A stretch of DNA of 64,000 bases from Cardiobacteriaceae bacterium (GCA_030525785.1 JAUNEA010000001.1:186001-250000); one strand, 5' to 3'. Positions 1-9,906 are shown, counted from the stretch's first letter. Numbers and translations are program-made. The notes: generated by a model not told the origin, from the letters alone.

Positions 1-1
1 A

Positions 2-529
2 TATTATCAAGCCGATGCTTATGTATGTGCTTTGGGATCTTTTAGTCGCCCTATGCTGAAACAAGTTGGACTGAATGTGCCTGTCTATCCTGTTAAAGGC
101 TATTCCTTAACGGTTCCTATCAGTAATCACGCCCAATCCCCACGCTCAACCATCATTGATGAAACCTACAAAGTTGCCATCACGCGCTTCAATGACCGCG
201 TGCGCATTGGTGGCATGGCAGAACTTTCGGGCTATGAAATCAAACTCAAACCCGAACACCGCGAAACCTTAGAATTGGTGGTCAATGATTTATTCCCTGA
301 ATCAGGCGATACGAAAAAAGGCATTTATTGGAGTGGCTTACGCCCTATGACTCCTGATAGCACGCCTATTATCGGACAAAGCGCTTTGTCTAATCTCTAC
401 CTCAACACAGGACACGGAACACTCGGTTGGACAATGTCGCTTGGCTCTGGTCGATTACTCTCCGATTTGATTTCAGGAAAAACCCCTGAAATTGATATGA
501 GCGATTTAGGACTATCTCGCTATCGCTAA
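2..529 (+). CDS. dadA: D-amino acid dehydrogenase, C-terminal part (cut by window edge)
   Basis: The reading frame is open from base 2, so this is the C-terminal part of a longer gene that starts before the window. The product looks like the FAD-dependent D-amino acid dehydrogenase DadA, which oxidises D-amino acids such as D-alanine to 2-oxo acids at the inner membrane. The entering frame reads [12 protein letters not shown], matching the family's conserved segment before the substrate-binding domain. The C-terminal part has the family's [14 protein letters not shown] and [12 protein letters not shown] motifs, the second of which belongs to the FAD-binding region. A palindrome copy encodes GQSALSN here. 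The family assignment is firm, although related FAD-dependent amino acid oxidases share this fold. Confidence 0.88.
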   Translation, partial: YYQADAYVCALGSFSRPMLKQVGLNVPVYPVKGYSLTVPISNHAQSPRSTIIDETYKVAITRFNDRVRIGGMAELSGYEIKLKPEHRETLELVVNDLFPESGDTKKGIYWSGLRPMTPDSTPIIGQSALSNLYLNTGHGTLGWTMSLGSGRLLSDLISGKTPEIDMSDLGLSRYR

Positions 530-532
530 AAC

Positions 533-590
533 ATGACCATCTCGCAAGCTATTCAGGTATAATCACGCCTTCGCGCCATCATAAGATGGC
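533..590 (+). promoter_or_regulatory. Candidate promoter and small leader hairpin upstream of the YbjN-like gene
   Basis: A perfect -10 hexamer TATAAT lies at 558-563. A weak -35-like ATGACC lies at 533-538, with 19-base spacing. Downstream, GCCATC (575-580) and GATGGC (585-590) form a 6-bp hairpin with an ATAA loop, inside the expected leader of the gene starting at 617. The -10 match is the main evidence; the -35 and the role of the hairpin are inference. Confidence 0.5.
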
Positions 591-616
591 TCGATGGTTA
601 TTATTTTTGGAGCGTA

Positions 617-1075
617 ATGATGTACGGCATGTTAGTTGATGGGAAAGACCCTGAATTCATTCTCAATATTGCGCGTGGTTTTGGCTCTGCCGATTTAGAA
701 ACCATGCATGATGATGAAAATGATCGCAGTATTTACTACATTCTTGGGCGTATTCAAGGCATTCGTTATCGGATTGTGTTCTATGAATATCGCGATGGCA
801 GCATTTCTTTGATGTTCACTGCCTCATGGAAAAGCGAAGGTAAAATTTCCTTAGAACAAGTCAATCAATGGAACAAACGCTGCCGTTTTGCCAAAGCCTA
901 TTTAGACGATGATTCAGATGTAGGCTTTGATATGGATATAGAGCTTGATGGTGGCGTGGGCAAAGAAAATCTTGAACACATTTTTGAACGTTGGACTTCT
1001 TTGCTAAGCGACTTCTCCAACTCCTTCTTAAGCGAAGCTGACGAAGATGAACAAGACGAGGAAGACGATAATTAA
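617..1075 (+). CDS. YbjN domain-containing protein
   Basis: A 152-residue soluble protein of the YbjN family, which has a fold like type III secretion chaperones. In E. coli YbjN is implicated in stress and motility control, but its molecular function is not settled. The family-typical segment around residues 85-110 is present (QVNQWNKRCRFAKAYLDDD, followed by DMDIELDGGV). The C-terminus is very acidic, ending in a run of Asp and Glu. No signal peptide or membrane segment is seen. It stands alone, with its own candidate promoter and a terminator that contains one palindrome copy. The start ATG at 617 follows GGAGCGTA. An ATG one codon later is equally possible. Confidence 0.8.
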   Translation: MMYGMLVDGKDPEFILNIARGFGSADLETMHDDENDRSIYYILGRIQGIRYRIVFYEYRDGSISLMFTASWKSEGKISLEQVNQWNKRCRFAKAYLDDDSDVGFDMDIELDGGVGKENLEHIFERWTSLLSDFSNSFLSEADEDEQDEEDDN

Positions 1076-1082
1076 ATCCTTC

Positions 1083-1116
1083 AGCCTCAAAGCGCTTTAG
1101 CTTTTGAGGCTTTTTT
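1083..1116 (+). terminator. Rho-independent terminator containing the genome palindrome
   Basis: AGCCTCAAA (1083-1091) pairs with TTTGAGGCT (1103-1111), followed by a T run to 1116. The AAAGCGCTTT palindrome occupies the end of the left arm and the loop. It ends the YbjN-like gene. Confidence 0.85.
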
Positions 1117-1235
1117 ATTGTCTATCTGAATTGCCTACCATTCTGCCCCAATGAATATCACCATTTAATTGCATCTTAGATGCAAGCATTGAAATGCAGT
1201 CCCCACCCTTCCCCCTATCCTTTGGAACCTTGATT

Positions 1236-2522
1236 ATGTTTGAAAAACTTTTCGCCCTAAAAGCTCATCAAACTTCCATCAAAACGGAAGTTTTGGCAGG
1301 CTTAACGACTTTCTTAACGATGGTCTACATCATCTTTGTCAATCCCAATATGCTCGCAATGACAGGTATGGATAAAAACGCTGTTTTTGTTGCAACCTGC
1401 TTAGCGGCTGCGGTTGGCTGCTTTATCATGGGTTTTTATGCCAACCTGCCTGTAGCACTTGCTCCTGGTATGGGCTTGAATGCCTTCTTTACCCATACTG
1501 TTGTGCTGAATATGGGTTACAGCTGGCAGGTAGCTTTGGGTTGTGTGTTTTTATCAGGCGTTGCCTTTGTGCTGATTAGCCTATTTAAAGTACGCGAATG
1601 GATTATCCAAGCCATTCCTGAGGCTCTGAAGAAAAGTATTGCCGCTGGTATTGGCGCATTCTTGGCTTTCATTGCGCTACAAGGCTCAGGCTTAGTCGTT
1701 GATAATCCAGCGACTTTGGTTCACATTGGCAACATCAAAACCTTCCCTGCCTTAATGACCGTTCTTGGCTTCTTCCTGATTGTGATGTTCCATCATTATC
1801 GTATTCAGGGTAGTGTGATTTTATCGATTATCATCATTTCAAGCTTAGGGATTTTGTTTGGCGATAATCAATACACAGGGTTGATTGCCCCGCCGCCCTC
1901 ATTGGCTCCAACCTTCTTTGAAATGGATTTACTCAAAGCGCTTGAGCCAGCGATGTTAAGCATTATTTTTGCGTTTTTATTCGTGGATTTATTCGACACC
2001 GCTGGCACATTAATCGGCGTAAGCGATCGCGCTGGTTTGACCAAAAATGGCGAAATTCCTAACCTCAAAAAAGCGCTTTTAGCCGATAGTACCGCAACCA
2101 TCATCGGCGCGGCATTAGGCACTTCCAACACCACCAGCTATGTAGAAAGCACCGCAGGCGTTGCCGTTGGTGGTCGTACAGGTTTAACCGCAGTCACTGT
2201 TGGCATACTTTTCTTACTCGCCACGTTCTTCTCCCCAACACTCTCCATGATTCCCAGCTATGCCACCACAGGCGCTGTGCTTTATGTCTCTGTTTTGATG
2301 ATGTATTCCTTAAATGGTATTGACTGGCACGATATTTCCGAAGCTGTTCCTGTTGCTTTAACCTTTTTGATGATTCCGCTCACCTACTCCATTGCTGACG
2401 GCATCTCCATTGGCTTTATCAGCTATGTCATCACCAAAGCGCTTTGCGGTCAGGCAAAATCGCTCAATATCGGCGTGGTTGTAGTCGCCATAGTTTTATT
2501 GGGACGTTTACTGTTCTTATAA
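1236..2522 (+). CDS. NCS2 (AzgA-type) adenine/guanine/hypoxanthine permease
   Basis: A polytopic inner-membrane protein of about 428 residues, with around 12 to 14 hydrophobic helices, belonging to the AzgA branch of nucleobase:cation symporters. It imports purine bases by proton symport for salvage. Family hallmarks are visible: LAGLTTFLTMVYIIFVNP in the first helix, ALAPGMGLNAFF in the third, DLFDTAGTLIG in the middle, and the GTSNTTSYVES substrate-site region. An upstream in-frame ATG at 1194 exists, but the segment before 1236 is Pro-rich and unlike the family. GGAA lies 8 bases before 1236, so I take MFEKLF as the start. Whether it prefers adenine or guanine/hypoxanthine cannot be told. 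Two palindrome copies lie inside. Confidence 0.88.
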   Translation: MFEKLFALKAHQTSIKTEVLAGLTTFLTMVYIIFVNPNMLAMTGMDKNAVFVATCLAAAVGCFIMGFYANLPVALAPGMGLNAFFTHTVVLNMGYSWQVALGCVFLSGVAFVLISLFKVREWIIQAIPEALKKSIAAGIGAFLAFIALQGSGLVVDNPATLVHIGNIKTFPALMTVLGFFLIVMFHHYRIQGSVILSIIIISSLGILFGDNQYTGLIAPPPSLAPTFFEMDLLKALEPAMLSIIFAFLFVDLFDTAGTLIGVSDRAGLTKNGEIPNLKKALLADSTATIIGAALGTSNTTSYVESTAGVAVGGRTGLTAVTVGILFLLATFFSPTLSMIPSYATTGAVLYVSVLMMYSLNGIDWHDISEAVPVALTFLMIPLTYSIADGISIGFISYVITKALCGQAKSLNIGVVVVAIVLLGRLLFL

Positions 2523-2535
2523 TCTTTCTACAGAA

Positions 2536-2563
2536 AAGCCCCCAAACTGGGGGCTTAATTTTT
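2536..2563. terminator. Bidirectional rho-independent terminator
   Basis: AAGCCCCC (2536-2543) pairs with GGGGGCTT (2549-2556). T-rich sequence follows on the + strand and A-rich sequence precedes it, so it can serve both the purine permease and the convergent PII gene. Confidence 0.85.
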
Positions 2564-2588
2564 GGGGAGCTTTCGTGCAAAGCGTTTT

Positions 2589-2936
<348 letters not shown>

Positions 2937-3983
2937 TTATAAGGTGTAAAAATCCGCATCAAAACGAGCGTAACGATTGGGACGATAGGCATGATTTGGG
3001 GTAAAGGTATCCTCCAAATCCTCTTCAACTCCCAAAACACAAGCAAACAGCGCCATACGCATGGTTAAACCATTATCAGCTTGTCGGAAAATAGCTAATT
3101 GAGGAAGCGTATCCAAATCTGTACCTAAATCAAATGCTCCTTCGCGACTATCGCGTGGCAGAGGGTGCATAATCACCACATCAGATGGAGCATAAGTCTC
3201 AATCACCGAGCGATTCAAACGCAAACCCTCGCCATAGCCCTCCATTTCTTCTCCACCAACAATGCGCTCACGCTGAATGCGCGTTGCATAAATCACATCA
3301 ACCCCAACCATTGCCTCCGCAACGCTATCAAATTCGCGAACCTCATGCCCACGCTCACGCAACAAGGCTACCAAAGCGCTTGGCACACGCAAGGCATCAG
3401 GAGCCACAAAATGAAACTGCACGCGCTCAAATTTCGACAACAATCGCGCTAAGGATTGAATCGTGCGACCATGCTTCAAATCGCCTACCATCGCAATCTT
3501 CATGCCATCAATGCGCTTACCCAAGCGAGCAAACTCACGCTCAATGGTGTAATAATCCAAAAGCGCTTGGCTGGGGTGTTCGCCTGTGCCATCGCCAGCG
3601 TTGAGCACTGGAACAAAAATATCTCGCGCAAATTCCGCCACTGACCCTGTATCAGGGTGTCTCATCACAATCACATCGGCATAGCCTGCAATCACTCTTG
3701 CGGTATCCGAAAGCGATTCGCCTTTGGAAAGAGAAGAGAACGTAAAACCTGTGGTATCACAAACCGAGCCTCCTAATTTGGCAAAAGCGGTATGAAAACT
3801 CATGCGTGTTCGTGTGCTGGCTTCAAAAAACAAATTCGCCAACACTGCCCCCTGCAATGCATGACAACGTAATCTCCCTTTAGCCACTGGCTCTAATCGC
3901 TCTGCAACCTGCTTTAAATACGCCAATTCTTCACGGCTAAAATCATCAATCGACAAAACGTGCCGCCCAACCAAATGACTCAT
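2937..3983 (-). CDS. pyrB: Aspartate carbamoyltransferase catalytic chain
   Basis: This enzyme transfers the carbamoyl group from carbamoyl phosphate to aspartate, the committed step of pyrimidine synthesis. The phosphate-binding STRTR motif is at residues 56-60, DGTGEHPSQALLD is in the middle, and HPLPR is near the C-terminus. At 348 residues it is longer than the E. coli chain of about 310, with extra sequence at the C-terminus (residues about 320-348, rich in Tyr, Arg and Asp). No regulatory pyrI and no inactive pyrC-like partner is seen nearby. GGAG precedes the ATG. PII follows downstream. The paired palindromes just upstream end the xthA transcript. Confidence 0.93.
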   Translation of the reverse strand: MSHLVGRHVLSIDDFSREELAYLKQVAERLEPVAKGRLRCHALQGAVLANLFFEASTRTRMSFHTAFAKLGGSVCDTTGFTFSSLSKGESLSDTARVIAGYADVIVMRHPDTGSVAEFARDIFVPVLNAGDGTGEHPSQALLDYYTIEREFARLGKRIDGMKIAMVGDLKHGRTIQSLARLLSKFERVQFHFVAPDALRVPSALVALLRERGHEVREFDSVAEAMVGVDVIYATRIQRERIVGGEEMEGYGEGLRLNRSVIETYAPSDVVIMHPLPRDSREGAFDLGTDLDTLPQLAIFRQADNGLTMRMALFACVLGVEEDLEDTFTPNHAYRPNRYARFDADFYTL

Positions 3984-4012
3984 CTTTTCTCCTCAAGTTT
4001 TAAACAATAAAC

Positions 4013-4050
4013 AGAAAAAAAGCGCTTTGTAGATAGCCCAAAGCGCTTTG
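4013..4050 (-). terminator. Terminator made from two facing palindromes, after xthA
   Basis: Two copies, at 4019-4029 and 4039-4050, are 9 bases apart. On the minus strand they read as an 11-bp stem followed by a T run (the A run at 4013-4020). This is the only candidate terminator between the xthA stop and the pyrB start. Confidence 0.75.
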
Positions 4051-4058
4051 CGTTCAAT

Positions 4059-4814
4059 TCAGAGCTGATATTCCATAATCACAGGCGCATGATCGGAAAA
4101 ACGCTCATCGGTGTATATCCAAGCGCTTTGCACAGTCTCTGCCAATCGCTGGCTGATGATGTGGTAATCAATCCGCCACCCAACATTCTTCGCCCTCGCC
4201 TGCCCACGATTGCTCCACCAAGAGTATACATGCTCCTCTTGATTTTTCACCCGAAACCCATCGCAATAATGTTTCGCAAACAAAGCGCTTAACCACGCGC
4301 GTTCTTGGGGCAAAAAGCCACTGTTTTTGAGATTCCCCTTCCAATTGCGGATATCTTTTTCTGTATGCGCGATATTGATATCGCCACAGAGAATGATGTT
4401 CTCCGCTGCACGTTGCTCTAAATAAGGCAAAAGCCTAGCCATCATACTCTCCTTAACCGCTTGCCTTTCCTCACCACTTGAACCTGATGGCAAATACAGA
4501 CTTATCACGCTAAAGTTCTCAAAAGCCACTTCCAAAAATCGTCCTTCCACGTCCATATCCTCCCAGCCAATGCCATGCTGCACATATTTAGGCTCGTGTT
4601 TGCTGTAAATCGCAACACCGCTGTAGCCCTTCTTCTGCGCACTGTGGTAGTAAGTGAAAGGCAGTGGGTGAAATTTGGCATCTTGCAATTGCTCTATTTG
4701 GGCTTTGGTTTCCTGAATACAAACCACATCAGGATTCTCTCGCTTTAGCCATTCAAAAAAACCTTTTTCGGCGGCGGAGCGAATGCCATTGGCGTTTAAT
4801 GTGATGATTTTCAT
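4059..4814 (-). CDS. xthA: Exodeoxyribonuclease III (AP endonuclease)
   Basis: A 251-residue Mg-dependent endonuclease/exonuclease/phosphatase-fold enzyme. It nicks DNA at abasic sites in base excision repair and degrades 3' ends. The N-terminal MKIITLNANGIRSA, the metal ligand in CIQETKA, the GDINIAH motif and the C-terminal SDHAPV are all present. The RIDYH motif belongs to the family's substrate pocket. Its start overlaps the topA stop by 4 bases (ATGA), so the two genes are probably translationally coupled in one topology/repair operon. The closest named type is ExoIII/ExoA of Proteobacteria. Confidence 0.92.
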   Translation of the reverse strand: MKIITLNANGIRSAAEKGFFEWLKRENPDVVCIQETKAQIEQLQDAKFHPLPFTYYHSAQKKGYSGVAIYSKHEPKYVQHGIGWEDMDVEGRFLEVAFENFSVISLYLPSGSSGEERQAVKESMMARLLPYLEQRAAENIILCGDINIAHTEKDIRNWKGNLKNSGFLPQERAWLSALFAKHYCDGFRVKNQEEHVYSWWSNRGQARAKNVGWRIDYHIISQRLAETVQSAWIYTDERFSDHAPVIMEYQL

Positions 4815-7363
4815 GCATTCTCCAAAGCGCTTTCAGCCGTTTTTGTAACCTTACGAGTACGCGTTTTTTTCACGCCCACATCAGTTTCTGCACTGACCTT
4901 TTGGCTTGCCCCTGTTTTCTTAGTGGCTGCTTTCTTCGTTGTGGTTTTCTTAGCAACGGCTTTCTTCGCACTTGTTTTTTTACCACTCTTAGCCTCTGCG
5001 GTAGTTTTCTTGGCAGCAGGCTTTTTCTTGGAGGATTTAGCGGTTTTTTTCGTGCTTTCCTCTTTCTTCAAAGCGCTTTCTGTTTTCTTGCTGACTTTTA
5101 AACGTTTTCTTGCACGAGCTTTTTCAAGCAACACCAATGCCTCTTGAACGCTAAGCGTTGCAGGATTAAGCGCTTTGGGGATTGAGGCGTTGATTTGCCC
5201 ATCAGTGACATAAGGTCCAAATCGTCCATTCAAAACTTGCAAGCTCTGCCCTTCATGTTCCAGCGTTTGAATAAAACGATTACGCTCCTCTTCTTTCTTC
5301 TCTTCAATCAACTGCAACGCCAATTCCAAACTCACCGTAAATGGGCTTTCCTCTTTGGGCAGAGAAACGTATTTTTTACCGTAACGAATGTAGGGGCCAA
5401 ATCGCCCATGATTGGTTGAAACCTCTTCTCCTTCATCGGTTTGCCCCAAAATGCGTGGCAATTGAAACAAGGAAAGCGCTTGCTCAAGCGTAATGGCTTC
5501 CATACGCATACCTTTAGGCAAGCTGGCAAATTGAGGCTTTTCTTCATCATCTTTGCTGCCGATTTGTGCAAAAGCTCCAAAACGACCAAACCGAACACTC
5601 ACAGGTTTTCCTGTCGCAGGGTCATGCCCAAGCTCGCGTGCCTGCATCACTTCCTCACGACTAATATCCTGCTTTTGCTCGATATTGTGAGACAAATCTT
5701 TCCAAAAATGACGCAAAACTGGCTTCCAATCTTCTTCACCACGCGAGACCTCATCAAGCGTATCTTCCAACTTAGCGGTGAAATCGTAGTTCACATAACG
5801 CTCAAAATGTGTGGTCAAGAAATCATTCACCACACGCCCTATCGTGGTAGGCATAAAGCGACGCTGCTCCAGTTCAACATATTCGCGATTTTGCAAGGTA
5901 GATAAAATGCTGGCATACGTTGATGGGCGACCAATACCATGTTCCTCAAGCGCTTTGATGAGGCTAGCTTCCGAATATCTGGGAGGCGCTTGGGTAAAAT
6001 GTTGGCTTCCTAAAATATCGTTCAGCGCCACTTTATCGCCCACCTGCAAACTGGGCAGCAAAGCGCTTTCCTCTTCTTGGGCATCATCATCTTCTTCCAG
6101 ATACAAACTCATAAAGCCTGCAAACTTGATGGTAGAGCCTGTAGCGCGGAATTGGTCTTGCTCACTTGGCGCACCCAACTCCACCGTCACCTGTTCCAAC
6201 TCCGCTGCCTCCATTTGTGAGGCAATCGCACGCTTGCGAATCAAATCATACAATTTCTGCTCATCTCCATCGAGATGACGCAGCTGCTCAACTGCCACGC
6301 TGACATCTGTTGGACGAATCGCCTCATGTGCCTCTTGGGCGTTCTTGGCTTTGGTCGTAAACACTCGCGCAACTTTAGGTAAATATACCTTTCCATACTG
6401 TTGCTCTATCAAATCGCGAATCGCCTCCACTGCCTCTTTTGCCAGATGGACGGAGTCTGTACGCATATAAGTAATATGCCCTGCTTCATACAAAGACTGA
6501 GCCACACGCATCGTTCTCTGAGCTGAAAAACGCAATTTACGCGCCGCTTCCTGTTGTAAGGTTGAGGTGATAAAAGGTGCTGCTGGCTGACGATGTTTTT
6601 TCTTCGCTTGCACTGATAACACATACAAAGCGCTTCCTGCCTGAGCTTTTAGCTGGGCAATGGCTTGTTTGACCTGTTCGCCTTCGTGAAAATCAAAAGG
6701 CTTGAGTTTTTTGCCTTGATAGACTGTTAGTTGAGCAGGGAAAAGCGCTTTGTTGACCTGAAGCTGGGCGGTAATTTTCCAATACTCTTCTGTTTTAAAT
6801 GCCTCAATTTCCCGCTCCCGCTCCACAATCATACGCAAAGCTGGTGATTGCACACGACCTGCCGACAAACCAGCCCCAACTTTTCGCCACAATAATGGCG
6901 ATAAATTGAACCCTACCAAAAAATCCAATGCTCGCCGCGCTTGCTGAGCATTCACCAAATCCATCGATAATGAGCGAGGATTTTGAATAGCCTGCACAAT
7001 AGCTGTTTTGGTAATCTCATGAAACACCACCCGATGAAGCGCTTTGCCCGCCAAAACCCCTTGCTCTTTCAACAATTCCAGCAAATGCCACGAAATAGCC
7101 TCGCCTTCGCGGTCAGGGTCAGTTGCAAGATACAGTGTTTCTGCTTTTTTGGCAGCGGAGGCAATGGCTTGAACATGTTTGGCATTGCGAGCAATGGTTT
7201 CATAATGCATGAAAAAATCATTATCCACATCAACTGAGCCATTTTTCTGCACCAAATCACGCACATGACCATACGATGCCAAAACAGTAAAATCAGCGCC
7301 CAAATATTTATGCAGCGTTTTTGCCTTCGCAGGCGATTCCACAATCAATAAATTTTTACTCAT
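4811..7363 (-). CDS. topA: DNA topoisomerase I with lysine-rich tail
   Basis: A type IA topoisomerase that relaxes negative supercoils by single-strand passage. The TOPRIM motif DPDREGE is at residues 82-88. The catalytic Tyr lies in GHITYMRTDS near residue 300, and the hinge motif GIGRPSTYASI follows. Instead of cysteine zinc ribbons, the C-terminal part has glycine-rich topo-repeats (RFGPYIRYGKKYVSLP and RFGPYVTDGQ) and a long Lys/Ala/Thr-rich basic tail of over 80 residues that probably binds DNA. I chose the ATG at 7363 (MSKNLL) because it matches the family start and follows GGGGAT. Longer in-frame starts upstream add non-conserved sequence. xthA overlaps its end. Palindrome density inside is high. 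Confidence 0.93.
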   Translation of the reverse strand: MSKNLLIVESPAKAKTLHKYLGADFTVLASYGHVRDLVQKNGSVDVDNDFFMHYETIARNAKHVQAIASAAKKAETLYLATDPDREGEAISWHLLELLKEQGVLAGKALHRVVFHEITKTAIVQAIQNPRSLSMDLVNAQQARRALDFLVGFNLSPLLWRKVGAGLSAGRVQSPALRMIVEREREIEAFKTEEYWKITAQLQVNKALFPAQLTVYQGKKLKPFDFHEGEQVKQAIAQLKAQAGSALYVLSVQAKKKHRQPAAPFITSTLQQEAARKLRFSAQRTMRVAQSLYEAGHITYMRTDSVHLAKEAVEAIRDLIEQQYGKVYLPKVARVFTTKAKNAQEAHEAIRPTDVSVAVEQLRHLDGDEQKLYDLIRKRAIASQMEAAELEQVTVELGAPSEQDQFRATGSTIKFAGFMSLYLEEDDDAQEEESALLPSLQVGDKVALNDILGSQHFTQAPPRYSEASLIKALEEHGIGRPSTYASILSTLQNREYVELEQRRFMPTTIGRVVNDFLTTHFERYVNYDFTAKLEDTLDEVSRGEEDWKPVLRHFWKDLSHNIEQKQDISREEVMQARELGHDPATGKPVSVRFGRFGAFAQIGSKDDEEKPQFASLPKGMRMEAITLEQALSLFQLPRILGQTDEGEEVSTNHGRFGPYIRYGKKYVSLPKEESPFTVSLELALQLIEEKKEEERNRFIQTLEHEGQSLQVLNGRFGPYVTDGQINASIPKALNPATLSVQEALVLLEKARARKRLKVSKKTESALKKEESTKKTAKSSKKKPAAKKTTAEAKSGKKTSAKKAVAKKTTTKKAATKKTGASQKVSAETDVGVKKTRTRKVTKTAESALENA

Positions 7364-7521
7364 AAAATCCCCAATGGGTGTCATGCACATTGGCACACGA
7401 TGAACATTAAAAAACTTCAAGATACCTTTTATAACGATAAAGGCAAGTATGGCTGATGTGCAACTGTTCTCCCATTTTCCCCTACCCAACTTCCACCAAA
7501 GCGCTTTGATTTTGCTTTTCT

Positions 7522-8697
7522 TTATGCACCATATCGTTGAAACCGACCACCTGCTACACTCATCACTCTCCCATCAAGCTCCAACATCAAAAGCTGTGAT
7601 GCCACTTGCTCTGCCTTCTGTCCTGTGCGCTCCACTAAATCATCAATGGTGCAAATTTCAAAGCCCATAGCCTCCAAAATGATACGCTCTTCTTCACTCA
7701 AAGCGCTTTGGGCTTTAACACTTGGCGCAAATTGTGGAGAAGCCATAGGCGTGGCGGAACTGGCAGGTTCAGCTTTAGCCAAAGTCTCTTTCATTTGCGC
7801 ACGAATAGGATATTGATGATTCACCACACCACGCAATTCCTCCACAATATCTTGCGCACTTTCAACCAATTTCGCCCCCTGCTTAATCAAATGATGGCAA
7901 CCTTTCGCCAGAGGATTATGAATGGAACCTGGTATAGCAAAAACCTCTCGACCCTGCTCGCTCGCCAATCGTGCTGTAATCAAAGAACCACTTTGCAATG
8001 AAGCCTCTACCACCAAAACCCCTGCCGCCAAGCCACTGATAATACGGTTACGGCGTGGAAAATGTTCGCTGCGCACCCCAACGCCAATCGGAAATTCCGA
8101 CACCATCGCGCCTTGTTTCACAATCTGATGCGCGAGTGCATGATGTTTTGCAGGGTAGACGCGATCCAATCCTGTACCCACGACAGCAATAGTCAAACCA
8201 CCTGCTGCCAAAGCGCTTTCATGTGCCGCCCCATCAACGCCTAATGCCAAGCCACTCGTAATCACCAACCCACAACTACTCAAAATACGTGCAAAATCAT
8301 AAGTATTTTGCAATGCTCCACTGCTTGCCTGCCGACTGCCAACAATTGCTACCTGTGGCAACCAAAGCGCTTTGACATTGCCCTGCACAAATAGCACAGG
8401 TGGCGGATCATCAATAGCTTTTAAAAGAGGAGGATAATCAGGGTCATCAAAGGTCAAAATGTAACGTTCTTCGCCAGCCAGCAACCAATCCACATCTTGC
8501 TTTCCTTCATCGCAACACGCACGCCAACTCTGCCAAAGTGTTTCCTTCACTTGTGGCAAAGTTGCGCGAACATCAGCATCTGAAGCATCAAAAAATGCCT
8601 TTGGCGAACCAAAGGCATTAACAATCTGAAAGAAGGTTTTGCTACCGACTTTAGGCGCTCGCCAAAGCGAACACCAAGCCGCTATTGCTTCATTCAT
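7522..8697 (-). CDS. dprA: DNA processing protein DprA (Smf)
   Basis: DprA binds incoming single-stranded DNA and loads RecA during natural transformation. The Rossmann-like core is clear: GSRQAS at about residues 118-123, SGLALGVDGAAHE, AVVGTGLDRVYP, PRRNRIISGLA, and SGSLITA..A.EQGREVFAIPG. An N-terminal helix-hairpin-helix-like region and a C-terminal winged-helix (from EERIILEAMG, about residue 325) flank it, as in many Gram-negative homologues. At 391 residues it has normal length. It lies 6 bases downstream of the LysM lipoprotein gene, a common pairing in Proteobacteria. Its presence suggests that the organism could be competent, but other com genes are not in this window. Confidence 0.93.
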   Translation of the reverse strand: MNEAIAAWCSLWRAPKVGSKTFFQIVNAFGSPKAFFDASDADVRATLPQVKETLWQSWRACCDEGKQDVDWLLAGEERYILTFDDPDYPPLLKAIDDPPPVLFVQGNVKALWLPQVAIVGSRQASSGALQNTYDFARILSSCGLVITSGLALGVDGAAHESALAAGGLTIAVVGTGLDRVYPAKHHALAHQIVKQGAMVSEFPIGVGVRSEHFPRRNRIISGLAAGVLVVEASLQSGSLITARLASEQGREVFAIPGSIHNPLAKGCHHLIKQGAKLVESAQDIVEELRGVVNHQYPIRAQMKETLAKAEPASSATPMASPQFAPSVKAQSALSEEERIILEAMGFEICTIDDLVERTGQKAEQVASQLLMLELDGRVMSVAGGRFQRYGA

Positions 8698-8703
8698 AAC
8701 ACG

Positions 8704-9906
8704 TTAGGGTCTAACCAAAGCATCAGTTAAGTAGATATTTTGAGTAGACTCCATCACCAAAGCCATACTAACATTATCCAACACCTCAATAATCATCACA
8801 TAGCCAATATCTTTGGCGGGCGCTGTGACAACTTGACCATTAACCATGCGTGATGGTGTTTGACGAACAATCTTCCAAATATCGCCTACTCTCGCGCCAT
8901 TATCACGACCAAAGCTGACAACCATCGTGTCATACTCTTTACCCATCAAGGTTTGATCAGAAGTATTGGCTAAGAAGTAGCCCTGTGAGCATTGATTGGT
9001 TGGTAATTGTGGGAAGTAATTTTGGATTTTAACTTCTGGATCTGCCAACGGTAACAATACATCACCTTCGCGCAAAGTCTGCGCCACTTCCAACAGTTTC
9101 AAGCGAGTTGCGCCTGAACCAGCATCAGTATTAATCACACCAGCTGTTGCGACATATTGCATCTCAACTGCCATAGGCTCAATATCTTTGTTGATTTTTT
9201 GCTGATCTAAATCAAAGTAAGTATTGGATTTGCGATAAATACCATAGAGGCTACCAAACTCAGGAACGCCTAAGCCTTGTGCGAAAACTTCTTCTTGTTG
9301 GCTTAAGGTCAAATAATCAATACCATCACCGTAAACAAAAGGCAGATTCTCACTTTGAGCAGGCTTCACAATACGATTTTTAGAGGCATGAGACTGAATA
9401 ATACGACCTTTGATAGAGATAGGTTCAACCGTTAAATCCAAGGTGGTCATTTTTCCTGATTTTTCAGCAACATAACGCTCAATTGGACGACCATCTTTGG
9501 TACGTTTGCCTGTATCAACAATACCATGATGAACGCTTGGCTCGCCAATAGTTACACGCTTCTCGCCATTAACATTCACCACCGTCAAAACATCGCCAGG
9601 ATAAATCAAATGTGGATTTTTGATTTTGGGGTTCGCTTGCCAAATGCGCTTCCAATGCCAAGGCTTGGTCAAGAAACGGCGAGAAATATCCCATAAAGTA
9701 TCGCCTTTTTTCACCACATACTGCATGGGGTGTTGCTCGTGGAAAACCGCTTCTTCACTTGGGAAATGCGCATTGTCTACCGCACCGCCTGCCAAGCATA
9801 ATTCTGCTGGGCGTTCGTATTTGATAGAAAAAGGATCCTTAGGAGATGAGCAGCCTGTTACCGCCAATGCAACCGCCACACCCAAAATTTTCCAAGAATT
9901 AGTCAT
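8704..9906 (-). CDS. LysM-domain lipoprotein
   Basis: A predicted exported lipoprotein of about 400 residues. A hydrophobic signal ends in a VTGC lipobox with Cys19, and a LysM peptidoglycan-binding domain follows (QYVVKKGDTLWDISRRFL, WKRIWQANP, HLIYPGDVL at about residues 62-110). The remaining 290 residues resemble the conserved C-terminal part of LysM proteins encoded beside dprA and def in many beta- and gammaproteobacteria. Their role is thought to be in the cell wall but is not defined. AAGGAGC precedes the ATG at 9906; a GTG one codon upstream is an alternative. It is divergent from def. Unlike its neighbours, this gene carries no palindrome copy. Confidence 0.85.
   Translation of the reverse strand: MTNSWKILGVAVALAVTGCSSPKDPFSIKYERPAELCLAGGAVDNAHFPSEEAVFHEQHPMQYVVKKGDTLWDISRRFLTKPWHWKRIWQANPKIKNPHLIYPGDVLTVVNVNGEKRVTIGEPSVHHGIVDTGKRTKDGRPIERYVAEKSGKMTTLDLTVEPISIKGRIIQSHASKNRIVKPAQSENLPFVYGDGIDYLTLSQQEEVFAQGLGVPEFGSLYGIYRKSNTYFDLDQQKINKDIEPMAVEMQYVATAGVINTDAGSGATRLKLLEVAQTLREGDVLLPLADPEVKIQNYFPQLPTNQCSQGYFLANTSDQTLMGKEYDTMVVSFGRDNGARVGDIWKIVRQTPSRMVNGQVVTAPAKDIGYVMIIEVLDNVSMALVMESTQNIYLTDALVRP

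Noticed and set aside
3165-3644. Overlapping plus-strand frames opposite pyrB
   Set aside because: Shadow frames of a well-supported minus-strand gene.
4901-5147. Antisense open frames opposite the topA tail, rich in Phe and Leu
   Set aside because: They mirror the Lys/Ala-rich tail of topA and have no ribosome sites or family resemblance.
5195-5905. Plus-strand frames opposite topA
   Set aside because: Shadows of topA, whose protein matches type IA topoisomerases throughout.
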